Source: Bathynomus jamesi
Lineage: Eukaryota > Arthropoda > Malacostraca > Isopoda > Cirolanidae
Assembly: GCA_023014485.1 (NCBI GenBank)
Contig: JAJOZX010002577.1
Location: 542,001 to 606,000 of the forward strand
Direction: 5' to 3'
Length of the DNA: 64,000 nucleotides
A program made the translations under genes and the position numbers. Shown one piece after another: positions 32,061-43,592 of this stretch (position 1 is the first letter of the stretch; each line of letters opens with the position of its first letter). The notes beneath the pieces were generated by a model. It did no database searches. It saw only the letters and a program-made list of their open reading frames with translations, and was not told where the DNA came from.

Positions 32061-33514
32061 GTAACTCGCAGTTACGCATAAAATAACTTTACTTAAATGA
32101 TAAAGAAACGTGATAACTTTTTTTCCTTTTCGGGTAAATGTGAAACGCTTAACATTAAAATTTAATAAATAAAGAAATTTCCGACCAATTTCAACTTTTA
32201 ATACAAAAAAGGTTAATCTTGGTACTGTAAACACGCATCTTCGAAAAAGTTTACCATTGTTTTAACATTCAACTACAAACCAGTTATGTCGTCGAGACCG
32301 AAACCGACAGAGACGATACGCAATTTTTGCACGTATTCAGTACTGTGTAATGCGTAATTCCTAAGCTCCGTATTTCACATTCAGGAATAAAGATTGTAAA
32401 AAGGTTATCGAGTGACAATCGCAAAATTTACTCGTACTTCATTCACAAATTTGTAGTTTGTGACATTTTGCAGCACTTAACTGCTTACTTAAAACAAGAT
32501 AAGTGTTCGTTGCACTTAAGCAACATCACAGTGATGTAGTCGAGACCACCACCAGCACCACCACGGCGACCTTAAATATTACATATAGCTGATATTCGCA
32601 TTAAACGCGCAAACTTCTTCATTTTGAAATAAATGGCAGGAAAAGCGAAACATCCATTCCGAGTACTTCCGAGTTTACTTTAACTCCTCTTCAGAGAAAA
32701 TGAAAATACGGACGAGTCCGTCCACCTTATATACGTGCATTATCAGAAACAAACCTTAACCCAGGATCTAATCCCTCGGATTATTATTATTATTATTATT
32801 ATTATTGAAGGGTGGTACGAAACTGTTTTCACACCGATTAAAAATAATATTGGAAATACAATCATCATCAAGCTTACATGTACCGGAACTAACATTAAAA
32901 TTACTAACGCGTTTATTCTTTCAATCAATCAATTGCGTGATTATTATTATTGTTACGGACATCAACAAATATTGAGCTAGCGGCTATAATTTTGCCAGTT
33001 TGACCTCTGTACCCTAAATTCCAATCTTTAATATTTACATCTAGGGACATTGACGAGAGTATTACAAATTAATAAACTCTTCACAGAATCATTGTAAGTA
33101 AACCGAACATTAATTGCATGCCTCTAAATCACGCGAGTGAGATGAATTACATTTTTATAAGACAAACGCAATAGGTTTAAAAAAAATTCTCGTTCGTTCG
33201 TTAGTGCTGCTGCTGCTGCTGCAGAAGGATTTCTTAGCTTATTTAGAGAGTCCTCCACGAAATAATTACGGTAACATAATTTGCTTCCAATATAAAATTT
33301 GTTAAATTCACCATCCAAAAATTTTGGCCTAACTATTCTCAAAGCTCTTACGAGCACACAAATGAATATAGATCGTTTAACGGAATTATTTATGGCGGTT
33401 GCAAAAGAAATGCGCATATTTATTACTGGTAAGCTTCCGATAAATTTAAAATTTAAAGGCATTCGTAGTTCTACGAAACAAACCCACAACCCGAAATATT
33501 ATGAAGGAAGCATT
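32061..33514. other. Low-repeat AT-rich stretch with ATT and GCT microsatellites
   Basis: Contains (ATT)n at about 32780-32806 and (GCT)n at about 33206-33222. A 121-codon minus-strand frame at 33124-33489 has no recognisable domain and includes a microsatellite-encoded Ala run, so I do not call it a gene. Confidence 0.5.
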
Positions 33515-33529
33515 ATACACACACACACA

Positions 33530-33566
<37 letters not shown>
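33515..33566. repeat. CA/GT microsatellite at the left end of element X2
   Basis: (AC)n turns into (GT)n at about 33530. The run has overwritten the outermost bases of the X2 left terminus, which begins GTGGATCG instead of AGGGTGGATCG. Confidence 0.85.
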
Positions 33567-33567
<1 letters not shown>

Positions 33568-35750
33568 ATCGATTTTACATTTTTTTCGATTTCCATATTC
33601 TAATAGAGACAAAACCTTGCGCATGCATGAGAAAATAGCCTCTGCAAAATCTTAGCTTAATAAGTAATCATCTTCTTCTGCCCCCGGCAGAGCGATGAAA
33701 ATCATATTTTAGTAGTCAAAAACGTATTTTTCTTATAATTTTTAAAATATTTCAATATGCATCAAAATTATTCCTAATAACTATAAAGTCGATGAAAAAG
33801 ACCTCATATGATCGTTTTTCCAAGCGCGTTGTCCTACGTTAATATCTTTTGCCCCCGGCAACAACGTCAAATGCTGAAAAAATAGGTAATTTATATACAT
33901 ATTTTCAGATCGGCTCTTTGTCTTAAATAATGCATTTATATATTTCCCATAGCATTTATATCGTTGCTTAGGCATGAAATAACACACACGCAAAATTTTA
34001 TGACTCTAGGCTAGGGTTTAAAGGTCATCTCTGATGAGTGCTCCCAGTGAACACGGGTCGAAAGGGTGGAGCCATTCGTATGATTGAAATGAAACTACAA
34101 AGGCCAGTTCAGTGGATCATATGCCTATTACACGGTAATGAATTATCACTGCGACACCTCATTCAAGACTTGGACGGCAAAACAACTGGGCCAATGGGCT
34201 TTACTGGACCAGTTGGAAAACAACTGAACGACTGCGAAAAACTTCCAATTACAGAATTCGATGCCATTCCATCTCCCGACATTGACATAGATGATGCCGA
34301 GTTGAGCACTGACCAAAAATATTTGTTAGGCATCTACAGAGCAGTGTCGAGCGGTAGCTGCTGCTCTTCAGCTCTCGCGGCTCGAAATCCAGGTAAGATG
34401 GCGCATTCCAGGTGGCTGACAACAGCAAATAGATTTCTGCGCCTCTATGTTTCAACCAGTGAACCCTCCAGCACCTTCAACGAAATTGTGCGATTCATTA
34501 TGACAGTTTACGCACCAATTTGGTTTAAGATAAAGAAAAACTCCAGTTTCACTGAGGGCGCAAAACATTTTTTCGAAATGATGCCTCTCTCTCAGACCAT
34601 GCCTCAAAGATCTAAGACAATCGCCAACAAAGTCCTCCGTAGAAATTCTTTCTTTGCTCACCCAGAAAATATTTTGATCTCCATGCTACATGCCGATGAG
34701 CAACACATAAGAGAATTGGGATGGAGAAGAATATTAAAAGCACGATCAAAACAATCACCAGCGGGGGAAATTCGAGCCTTCGCCATGCCTGAGCTGCTCT
34801 ACGATAGTCAAAACTATTACGAAATGATCAACTGGCAAACGGCTGAGGTGACCGAACCCCCGTTACAGAAACAATACCTGATACCCGAATAAAAGAGTTT
34901 GTTGAGACGGGAGACCAGCCTGATGGACTGATCCCACTATTCCCTTGTCATACTCAAGCGGTCGAGAGACTCATCAAATTAGTAACCGAAGCCTCTGCCA
35001 GTGTAAGTGGAATAGAAGAGAGGGACGGATTCATCCGCTCCCGTCTTCACTCCCGAACAAAAATTCCACGATTTGATTCTAAGAAAGATTACCGTATGTA
35101 AATCGACATGCAGCCAAAGGAAGGGTGGTTGGGGCTGGATAGGGTGGAACTCGACGTACAGCCACCTCCTCGTGGTGAGTTCTGGGTTGCTAATTTTATA
35201 AAATTAGCAAGCGAGGAGCTGTACTTAGTACTTATCGTACTTATAACATCGCATTAACGTAATTATAATCCACATTTAGACTTTTCTCGGGGCAGAAGAT
35301 ATTACTCTAGTCATAAAATTTTGCGTGTGTGTTATTTCATGCCTAAGCAACGATATAAATGCTATGGGAAATATATAAATGCATTATTTAAGACAAAGAG
35401 CCGATCTGAAAATATGTATATAAATTACCTATTTTTTCAACATTTGACGTTGTTGCCGGGGGCAAAAGATATTAACGTAGGACAACGCGCTTGGAAAAAC
35501 GATCATATGAGGTCTTTTTCATCGACTTTATAGTTATTAGGAATAATTTTGATGCATATTGAAATATTTTAAAAATTATAAGAAAAATACATTTTTGACT
35601 ACTAAAATATGATTTTCATCGCTCTGCCGGGGTCAGAAGATGATTACCTATTAAGCTAAGATTTTGCAGAGGCTATTTTCTCATGCATGCGCAAGTTTTT
35701 GTCTCTATTAGAATATGGGAATCGAAAAAAATGTAAAATCGATCCACCCT
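33567..35750 (+). mobile_element. DNA transposon X2 with TIRs of about 438 bp, related to X1
   Basis: Left TIR about 33567-34004 and right TIR about 35309-35750 are almost identical inverted copies, ending ATCGATCCACCCT. Within each TIR the motif GGGGGCAAAAGATATTA and variants (35289, 35457 and 35633 on the right side) repeat two or three times. Between them lies the C-terminal half of a transposase homologous to that of X1. X1 ends in AGGGTGGAGCG and X2 in AGGGTGGATCG, supporting a shared superfamily. A TSD could not be defined because of the microsatellite on the left. Confidence 0.8.
34038..35100 (+). pseudogene. Transposase C-terminal half of element X2
   Basis: The main frame (34038-34892) begins at VNTGRKGGAIRMIE, aligning with VNTGSIGGTIRLLE of the X1 protein. 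It continues with WIICLLHGNELSLRHLI, LDGKTTGPMGF, DCEKLPI, TDQKYLLGIYRAVSSG, HSRWLTTANRFLRLYVS, VYAPIWFKIKKN and HIRELGWRRILKAR. A stop lies directly upstream of the first shared residue, so the N-terminal half with the Cys-rich domain is gone. After a frameshift near 34860 the reading continues as DGLIPLFPCHTQAVERL and DGFIRSRLHSRTK to about 35100. The CLLHxNELxLRH block suggests a hAT-like RNase H fold. Superfamily unassigned. Confidence 0.75.
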
Positions 35751-35928
35751 AGTGTACACAGGGTGTTTCAGGAGGAAAGGTCAATACTTCGGGAGGTGAT
35801 AGTATCGGTCATTGTGAGAAAAAGTTTATATGAACATGTGTCTAATTCTGAATGGTTACGGACATAGACATGTTTGTATCTACAAATACAAAAGCATTGT
35901 CAATGGTAATCAAGAAAAAGAAACCAAT

Positions 35929-36415
35929 TACCGTATATACCCGAATATAGGTCGACCCTTGATTTTTGGCCAAGAAATCATTAATTTATCATATGCCTCG
36001 TGTATAGGTCGACCCCAGTTGTTAGGGGTAGTGAAACAAGAAATTAGGGTAATGAAGCACCATATTTTATGGCATATAAAACTCATTTCCAAAAACTAGA
36101 AACTGGCAACTGCGTCTAGGTGACCTTAAACACGTCATCATGTAGAGACAGGTTACTGATAACCAACTGTGTAACAGCCATTTCCAATTGTGTCTTGGTA
36201 ATTTTAATAATTGGTACATATTTTATGTTTTCATTGTTTACTGGTACTAAATGGTAAATATTTTTCATGTCTGAAGCTAACAGTAGCTCATAGCCCTCCC
36301 CATCGTGCACGGATTTCAACCCCACGAAAATGTTACCCTTATATAGGTCGACCCCCTAATTTTTGCTTAAGAATTCAGTCTCAAAAACTCGACCTATACA
36401 CGAGTATATACGGTA
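35929..36415. mobile_element. MITE with TACCGTATATACCCG ends, nested in the mariner-type element
   Basis: Ends TACCGTATATACCCGAATAT and an inverse with a few mismatches (GAGTATATACGGTA) are followed by repeated TATAGGTCGACCC motifs at both sides (about 35945-36010 and 36340-36400). Flanking TA is compatible with a TA duplication. No coding capacity. A similar terminal motif is common among animal MITEs; the superfamily is not assigned here. Confidence 0.65.
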
Positions 36416-36491
36416 CTGTTTCTAACATTTAATATTTAAACATTGGCATTTTGAATGGTATCAGATACAGAAATGAGAAATTTGTTACAGT

Positions 36492-37548
36492 TTACAATAC
36501 GTTTTCGAAAATCCCACCGTCAACCTCAATGCACTTTGCAACTCGTGTGCGAAGATCGCGTGTTGTTCGTCTGAGTTGATCTTGACGTTCCTTTATGCGA
36601 GCAGCAGCATCCAAAATGCGCGCGAGCAATTCGTCTCGTGTATCCACCTTTCTTTTGTAAACTTGACTTTTCATCCACCCCCACAAACAATAATCTAACG
36701 GAGAGAGGTCTGGAGACCTTGGTGGCCATTGAATGGGACCAACGCGGCCGATCCATCGACCAGGGAAAGCTTGATTTAGGTACTGCATCACCAGACGGGT
36801 AAAATGTGGAGGAGCTCCGTCATGCTGAAAGTACATACCAGCGCATGTAGCCAAAGGAACATCCTCCAATAGTCCTGGCAATTCATTTTGCAGAAATTCT
36901 AGGTAACTTTGTCCTGTAAGACGATTCTCTAAAGTAACAGGGCCAATCAGCTGATCATCGATGATGCCGCACCACACATTGGCAGAGAAGCGATGTTGAA
37001 AATTTGTTTCCACAGTGGCACTTGGATTTTCGTCTGACCACCGATGAAAGTTACGAGTGTTGTTGATACCGTCACGGGTGAAAGTAGCTTCATCGTTGAA
37101 CAGTATTAATCGAAGCAATCGGCGATTAGCATTTACCCAATGACAAAATTCCAGTCGCATGGCAGCGTCTCCTGGTTGAAGGTGTTGTACACGCTGTACA
37201 TAATATGGATGCAAGCCTTCCTCACGTAATGTTCGCCATACTCTTGTGTGTGTGGTACACCGAGACGTGTAGAAATTCTTCGTGAGCTAGTAGTAGGACT
37301 ACGCTCTACCAACTGAAGAATGTTTTCCACTTCATCCACATCTTGTTGACTTTCACGTTCAGATGAAACATGAGCGCTGGGAAGTGTACCAATCTCACGC
37401 AATGTGTTGAAAACCCTGGTAAAACACACTTCGATCCGGAATTCTGCGGTTCGGAAACCGTCGACGGTATTCTGCAACAGCAGCTGTTGCACTTCCATCG
37501 CAAAAACCGTAGACATACACCATTACACCATATCTGCATATTCGGCAT
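36492..37548 (-). pseudogene. Mariner-type transposase (41-spacing group), frameshifted
   Basis: The N-terminal DNA-binding region (37516-37140) shows [23 protein letters not shown] and a second subdomain ([14 protein letters not shown]), with a frameshift into the catalytic part (37214-36492). There LFNDEATFTRDGINN has the first Asp, FQHDGAPPHFTRLV the second and SPDLSPLDYCLWG the third acidic residue, an Asp. I count 41 residues between the second and third, matching the DD41D group of IS630-Tc1-mariner. The C-terminus ends CIEVDGGIFENVL. All three Asp residues are present; only the N-terminal frame is damaged. Confidence 0.85.
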
Positions 37549-37842
37549 GTGTGAAGGTGTGTAGCATTCTTAACACTGCTTCAAACACCAAACAATGTCA
37601 CTCACAACAGTCCGCTGTCGACTGGCTTATGTTACATGCTTACATTACAGCTTACATGGTTCAAGGTTAAGGGGAGGGAAGGGGGAGGAAGAGCTGCGCG
37701 CGCATCAGATTCAAACAGCTCTATCTCCGTAACCATTCAGAATTAGACATATGTTCATATGAACTTTTTTTCTCACAATCACCGATACTATCACCTCCCA
37801 AAGTATTGACCTTTCCTCCTGAAACACCGTGTGTGCGCGTGC

Positions 37843-37843
<1 letters not shown>

Positions 37844-37893
<50 letters not shown>
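37844..37893. repeat. TA microsatellite, about 50 bp
   Basis: Uninterrupted TA dinucleotides between the mariner-type element and the 3' end of LINE F1. Confidence 0.95.
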
Positions 37894-37895
<2 letters not shown>

Positions 37896-38181
37896 ATTTA
37901 GTTGCTTAACCGCCGATTCGTACCTAGAGTGGTACACATCTCGGCGAGACAGAGGGTGGGTAGTGTCGCTGGGATGGGAGTACGAGACTGAGGGGATGAG
38001 AAGGTTCAGTTACTGAATATGTGGGAGGGGAATTATGAATTTAGATGCGGTGAAGTAGTTGAGAGTGGGTGAGGTATGAGAAAATCGCTTCCGCTGAGAA
38101 GTGGGGCCTTCGGCAAGTATGGACTGGAGACGTTCGGACGTGGGGATGCGGGACAGGTAGGGGAAACGGTTGTGGCGAAGG

Positions 38182-39250
38182 TTAGACAGATTTGGGCATT
38201 CGATCAGGTGGACGACGGTGATGGGGGGGGCAGAGCGGGGCTGGCAATTTAGCCATAAATTGACCGTGTGCGCGTCGTGTGTGCCCTAGGCGGAGACGGG
38301 CTAGAACCATTTCTTTATGACGGGACCTATGGAACGAGGAAGCCCAATATCCAAGGTGTGGTTTTATCCGCTGGAGCTTGTTGTTTATAGCCTGGTCCCA
38401 ATTCCGTTGCCAGATGGAACGGAAGTGGGAGCGGAGAGTCGGGAAAAAATCCGTGAAAGGGAGGGGCCGGGTGGAGACTGGCAATGAGTAAGCGGATTTC
38501 ACCTTACCAACATGTGCTGGGACCCAGCAGAAGGTGACCGTCTTGTGCTGGGATGCCGTTAAGGAGTGGAAGGTTTGTTGGATGGTGCGGACAAGTGGGT
38601 GAGGGGGGGTTAAATTTTTCCAGGGAGAGCAGTGCGCTTTGGGAATCTGAGTAGATGACATAGGAGTTGGCGGAGTGGGTGCTCATAATGTTGAGGGCTT
38701 CCAGAATAGCGAAGTTCTGCTGAAAAGACAAGCCTCACGGGGAAAGGGAACGGCTCTAGAGAGCGGCTGGGTCACGATCACCGCTGAGACAGCCGCACCA
38801 TCCTTTGATCGGGACCCATCCGTATAGATGGGGATAGCGTCCAGGTGTCGGGTTACGTGCTCCTGGAAGAGCGACTTGTATACTGTAGCGGTCGTAGTAG
38901 CTTTCGGCAGGGCACGTAAGTCCCTGCAAAACTTGATAGGGGTGAGGGATTGGTATTACGTGGGCCTCTTTCCACCGAGAGGGGAAAGTGCCCTCAATCC
39001 ATATACAGTTGTAGAGATCTAGGAGGAACAGTTGCATAGTAGGATGGATGTGTTGGATCAAACAGTAGAGGATGCCGTCCAGGCGAGGGGAAGGAGACCG
39101 TCTAGAGGCCAGTGCCGCCTGTAGCTCTCGCATGGTGAACAGCCGATTGTAGGAGTTATCGAGGAATGGTGAGCAGTTCTTGTTAGGGGCCAACGCGTGG
39201 GGGCTGTCTGTGGAGGAAACGGCAGCTAAGGTAGATAGATGCTAGAAGAT
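38182..39250 (-). pseudogene. ORF2 fragment of LINE F1: RT N-terminus joined to RNase H
   Basis: From 39193 the reading has NSYNRLFTMRELQAALASRR, DGILYCLIQHIHPTMQLFLLDLYN and FPSRWKEAHVIPIPH (start of RT). At about 38935 it switches to sequence that in F2 lies after the RT, with IPIYTDGS in a shifted frame, then YVIYSDSQSALLSLE and TFCWVPAHVG of RNase H and ending in KPHLGYWASSFHRSRHKE. The YADD core is absent, so the copy is dead through internal deletion as well as frameshifts. Confidence 0.75.
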
Positions 39251-39309
39251 TCGCCACTGACCTAGGTTCATAGAAAAGCCCGTCATTAGTTCCGAGGACC
39301 GGAGAACTC

Positions 39310-40174
39310 GCATGACGCGCGGTCTCCCATGCCCCACACAACACGACCGGGAGGGACTAGGGTGTTGAACGTGAGGAGGCGCAGGGTGGGGGAGGAGGTA
39401 CCTTCTTGACGAGACGTGAATCGATGAACCTTAATGACACCCTAGGGTGTGAGGTCTTCTAACTCGTTCTAGGGTATCATCAATAAACGAGTAGCGAGGA
39501 TAGTGCCCTGACTCTGATTCAGGCGAGGGTGAGGGGAAACGGTCACCGCATCCCAGGACTTCTGTGAGGGAGAGTACGGGATTCGTTTCTGCCGCTGTTC
39601 GCGATTTTATAAGGCGAGAACCGTCCTTCTATGGTCGGAAGTCATAACGGCTAAAGTTGCTGCGCATGCGGATCGCCTGAAATGTCCTTTCAGAGTTGGA
39701 CGGTAGGGGCCCAGAAGTAGGGCGAATAACTAAAAATTTGCGAATACTGGGTAGGGATAGGGAAGCTGTTGGTTCGAAGTGGACTGGGACATCTAGTGGG
39801 CGATAGGACGGACGTGGGCGCCGACTTCCCCGTCCGTCACGGGGCTCTCTCCGTGGAGAGGCGGGTCGATGACGGGTGAGAGGGGCATACGGAGAGAGCG
39901 AGAGGCCTGGTTTTCGGGGCGAGGCTTTCGTGGACCCTGTTGTCTTGCCCGTAGCTGGCTGAGGGGAGCTGGGATGGGACCCTTGCTCTAGAGGAGGTGT
40001 GTCCAAAGGCATGGTCGAGGTACAGGTTACGGTCGGTGACGAGGGAGGAGAATGCGAGTGTTCCGTAGCCAGAGGAGGGGCGACCCCCTCACGACGTGGT
40101 CTTCCAGTGGTAGAGGACTCGGGGGCCTGGTCGCCCACCACCCGAGTTCTAGGGCAAGAAGTAGAAGTATCCAT
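39310..40174 (-). pseudogene. ORF1 (gag-like) fragment of LINE F1
   Basis: From the ATG at 40174 it reads MDTSTSCPRTRVVGDQAPESS, a Pro/Ser/Arg-rich N-terminus, then LSLPSIRKFLVIRPTSGPLPS and NSERTFQAIRMRSNFSRYDFRP, after which stops and frameshifts follow. The same order is seen in ORF1 of F2 and F3. The zinc-knuckle region is missing because the copy jumps to ORF2 at about 39310. ORF1 products of this type bind the element RNA. Confidence 0.7.
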
Positions 40175-40594
40175 ACGTTATTAGATTGAGAAAAACGGAC
40201 CCAGGGGCCGCGAGAAACTGCCTACTGGTGAGAAAGGGAGGCCGAGGGCAAACCGCCGAGGCGGGTACCTCGTTCACAGGGGACACACCGTCGGTTTAAA
40301 AACGGGCCCCGCGATGCGAAAGTTTGCCCCCAAATGGCGTAAAGACCCAAGCCCCCCAAATTCCACCGGCCCGGACACCCAACCATCCAACACAGTGACG
40401 CCCTAAGGGCGTCACCTCCGGAGGACAGCACTGGAGACCCGTACTGGGAGCCAAAGACCTTTAGTGGTACTTAGCCCGGTCTCCCCAGTAGCCTGTCCGG
40501 CATAGGTGACCCTTCCGGGGGCTAAACCCCCGCCGACGTAGCCCACTGGGTCAACACGGGAGCCCACCCACCACGACAAGGTGGCCACAGTTGG

Positions 40595-40597
<3 letters not shown>

Positions 40598-40640
<43 letters not shown>

Positions 40641-40676
40641 ATATATATATATATATAATATATATATATATATATA
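40598..40676. repeat. TA microsatellite, about 79 bp, slightly interrupted
   Basis: TA dinucleotides broken by GTAG near 40635 and AA near 40658; it separates LINE F1 from a small mariner-type derivative. Confidence 0.95.
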
Positions 40677-41243
40677 GTGTCCGAGAATTATCTGTACAAT
40701 TTTTGGCTGTTATTAAAAGTCAACCATGAAGTGTAGAAATTCCAGTGTTGTCCCATTTTACAGAGAATCTCATTAAGTTTTTTCTGATACCACGTTTTGA
40801 CAAGTTTTTTAGAAATGTACGCGGGTGACAGACATTGATGATTGAAAAGCAAGAATCACAGCTGCTATTGAGCGAATTGATGTGGATATGCTGCAGCGTA
40901 CATGGCAACATTTGGAGTATCGATTGGATGTTTTGCGAATCACTAATGGTGCACATATCGAATGTTTGTAACAACGTTACTTTAATAAAAGAAACTTTTG
41001 AAAATACAGATTCTAAATAATCTTGTTTAAGAATTTTACGTGTTATCAAGAATTTGATTAAAAGATGAAATTGTATAGATAATGTTCGGACACACTGGAA
41101 TTTCTAAAAAACTTGTCAAAACTTGGTATCAGAAAAAACTTAATGAGATTCTCTGTAAAATGGGACAACACTGGAATTTCTACACTTCATGGTTGACTTT
41201 TAATAACAGCCAAAAATTGTACAGATAATTCTCGGACACCCTG
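40677..41243 (+). mobile_element. Mariner-type derivative retaining only the transposase C-terminus
   Basis: Ends GTGTCCGAGAATTATCTGTAC and, at the right, the inverse of CAGGGTGTCCGAGAATTATC; the left end has lost the first bases in the TA microsatellite. The inverted arms extend about 130 bp. Inside, 40832-40971 reads TDIDDLKARITAAIERIDVDM, LQRTWQHLEYRLDVLRITNGAH and IECL-stop (with a frameshift), the same C-terminus as in the element at 27607-28170. Confidence 0.8.
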
Positions 41244-41373
41244 TATATATATTATTTTTCTTTCTCTAATTTACAGCAGATTCGTACCTACAGAAAGCAG
41301 TACATATCTCGGCGAGGCAGTGGGTGGGTGGTGTTACTGTTAGGGGTGGTAGACTAGGGGGGGGGGGTGAGGG

Positions 41374-42290
41374 TCAGTTGCTGGATAGTGGGTAGGAGGG
41401 GTATGGTCTTAGACGCGATGGAGCAGATGGAAATGAGTGAGGAAGAGGAAAATCGCTTCTGTTGAAAAGTGGGGGCCTTCGGCGAGTATGGATCGTAGAC
41501 GGTCGGGTATGGGATTTTCGGCCGGCCAAGAGAGGGAAACACCTGCGACGAAGAGCGGACAGGTTTGGGCATTCCACCAGGTGTATGACAGTTATAGGGG
41601 CATGGCAGGTAGGGCAGAGCGGGGATGGCGATTTCGCCATAAGGTGTCCGTGGGTGATGCGGGTGTGGCCTAGGCGGAGACGGGCTAGAATTACTTCTTT
41701 GTGGCGGGACTGGTAGAATGAGGAGGCCCAGTATCCTATTTGTGGCTTGATCCTGTGGAGTTTATTTTGTGTGGCCTGGTCCCATTCCCGCTGCCATATG
41801 GAGCGGAAGTGGGAGCGGAGAGACGGAAAGTCGGAGAAGGGGAGGGGTCGGGAGGAGGCCGGCAGTAAGCAGGCCGTCTTTGCCGTGCGGTCCGCCTCCT
41901 CGTTACCCTGGATGCCGACATGAACCGGGACCCAGCAGAAGGTGACCGTCTTGTGTCGGAAGGCCGTTAAAAAGTGGAAGGTTTGCTGGATGGTACAGAC
42001 GAGCGGGTGAGGAGGGTTAAATCTTTCTGGGGAGAGAAGTGCGCTTTGGGAATCTGAATAAATGACGAAGGAGCTGGCAGAGTGGGTGCGCACAATGTCG
42101 AGGGCCTCCGTAATCGTGAAAAGTTCCGCCGAGAAAACGGAGGCCTCGCGGGGCAGGCTGACGCCTTGGGAAAGCGGCTGGGACAGAATCACCGCTGAGG
42201 AGGCCGCATCAGCCTCCGAGCGGGAACCATCTGTATAAATGGCGATTGCGTCCGGGTGTTGGGTTGCGTGTTCTCGGAAGAGTGACCTGT
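41374..42290 (-). pseudogene. RNase H and C-terminal zinc region of LINE F2 ORF2
   Basis: Open from 42192 to 41374 and preceded by IAIYTDGSRSEADAAS. RNase H catalytic residues are visible in order: YTDGS (Asp), VFSAELFTITEAL (Glu), FVIYSDSQSALL (Asp) and GNEEADRTAK (Asp). The C-terminus has LARLRLGHTRITHGHL and CPTCHAPITVIHLVEC, a CCHC-type zinc-binding pattern common at the end of I-superfamily ORF2. RNase H would remove the RNA strand during reverse transcription. This is the best-preserved RNase H in the window. Confidence 0.85.
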
Positions 42291-42299
42291 GTACCGTGG

Positions 42300-43592
42300 C
42301 GCTCGTGATATTCTTCGGTAGGACACACAGGTCCCTGCAAAACTTGATAGGGGTGAGGAGCCAGGGGGGTTAGATGCTGTATGAAATGGGGATAACTAAG
42401 GGGGCGGGCATGTTGAAAAGGTCAAGGAAAGAGCGGACCACTTCAGTGAAGTGCCAGCTCCGCCCCTGGGGTGGTAGTTCAGAAACCGCAGTGCCCAGAA
42501 GCGAATAAGGTAGCCTCTGTGGACAGAGGTATGTCCTCATGAGGAGTAGACCCCGTCGGAGGGCGAGAGGGAGATAATTGCAGTCCACTTGGAGGCTGGG
42601 GAGGAGCGGAAAGCACTGGTGGCGAGGGGGAGGCCTCTATTAAGGACCGGGTCCAAGATACGGAGGCGGGCGTTGGAGGCTGAACCGTAAACTGCACTGC
42701 CATAGTCCAGCTTCGACTGTACCATGGAAGTGTAGAGGCGAAGAGAGCGTCGATCTGCACCCCATGTGGTGTGGGAGAGGTGATCTAGGAGAGCGAGGGG
42801 ACGTCGAAGGGATTGCTTCAGGTGCTTGAGGTGGGGAACCCAGTTGAGCCGTCGGTCTAGGGTCATGCCCAGAAAACGGTGGAGGGTACCACCTCAAGAG
42901 GACTGCCGTATAATGTGACAGAGGGAAGAGGAAGGCTTGCGGGTCTTCTTCTACTGAAGAGCACACACTTGGACTTGGGGGTGGAGAGGCGGAAACCCAC
43001 CGACGTCGCCCACCTTTTCACCCGGTAGATGGCGAGCTGCATTTGCCGTTGAACGACGGACGGTTCTCGCCCTGCGAAGTAGATCGCAAGGTCATCCGCG
43101 TAGATGGAAGAGTGGATGGTGGGTGGAAGGCATTTTGAGACTGTGTTCATGACGACGGAGAAGCAGAGAACACTGAGGATGCTTCCCTGTGGGACCTCGT
43201 CCTGCTGCACGAAGGTGTCGGAGAGGACTGAGCCCACCCGGACTTTAAAGGTTCGGGAGTAAAGGAAGCCCCTGATGAAGGTCGGCATGGCTCCGATAAG
43301 ACCCAGATTTTGGAGCGGAGTATTATTTTCCGACGGGTGGTGGTGTAGGCTTTCTGAATATCGAAAAAAATTGATAGTACGAACTGTCCATTGTCGAAGG
43401 CATCCTGTATGTCTCGGCTGAGGAGCAGGAGGGGATCAGTGGTGGAGCGGAATTGTCTGAAGCCGGACTGGGTAACCGGGAAGGAATTGCTATTTTCAAG
43501 GACGAACGATAGTCGCGTAGCGACCATTTCTTCAAGGATTTTACAGGCATAACACGTCAGTACGATTGGTCTGTAGTTTGTGGGGTCGAGGG
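42300..43592 (-). pseudogene. Reverse transcriptase core of LINE F2 ORF2
   Basis: Frames at 43550-43323, 43527-43147, 43288-42863 and 42866-42537 follow each other with frameshifts. Blocks seen: TQSGFRQFRSTTDPLLLLS, FFDIQKAYTTT, PQGSILSVLCFSVVMN and the catalytic IYADDLAIYFAG, then LSTPKSKCVLF, VTLYGSPL, and LDRRLNWVPHLKHLK with LDYGSAVYGSASN of the thumb. The N-terminal RT part lies beyond the inserted transposon at 46894-47512. Confidence 0.85.

Larger units (their letters stand above)
35759..37831 (-). mobile_element. Mariner-type element (41-residue D-D spacing) with TIRs of about 105 bp
   Basis: Ends CAGGGTGTTTCAGGAGGAAAGG and inverse extend about 105 bp (35759-35866 and 37723-37831) through GAATTAGACA and GGTTACGGA. 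It holds a broken transposase on the minus strand and a nested MITE (35929-36415). It is flanked by CA/GT and TA microsatellites, so the TA duplication is obscured. Confidence 0.85.
37893..40597 (-). mobile_element. LINE F copy 1 (F1), I-superfamily-like with RNase H, internally deleted
   Basis: The 5' end is near 40597 next to a TA microsatellite and the 3' end near 37893. It contains an ORF1 N-terminal part (40174-39310), then jumps into ORF2 near 39250, with the RT core deleted near 38935. The 3' UTR starting GGTACACATCTCGGCGAGAC resembles that of F2. 40180-40597 is a GC-rich 5' UTR without coding content. Confidence 0.8.

Noticed and set aside
33124..33489. 121-codon minus-strand frame in the low-repeat stretch
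   Set aside because: No recognisable domain, an Ala run from a GCT microsatellite, AT-rich composition and no splice or start context.
33781..33993. 70-codon minus-strand frame identical to one at 35321-35533 on the plus strand
   Set aside because: The identity only reflects that both lie in the two arms of the X2 terminal inverted repeat; no protein motif is present.
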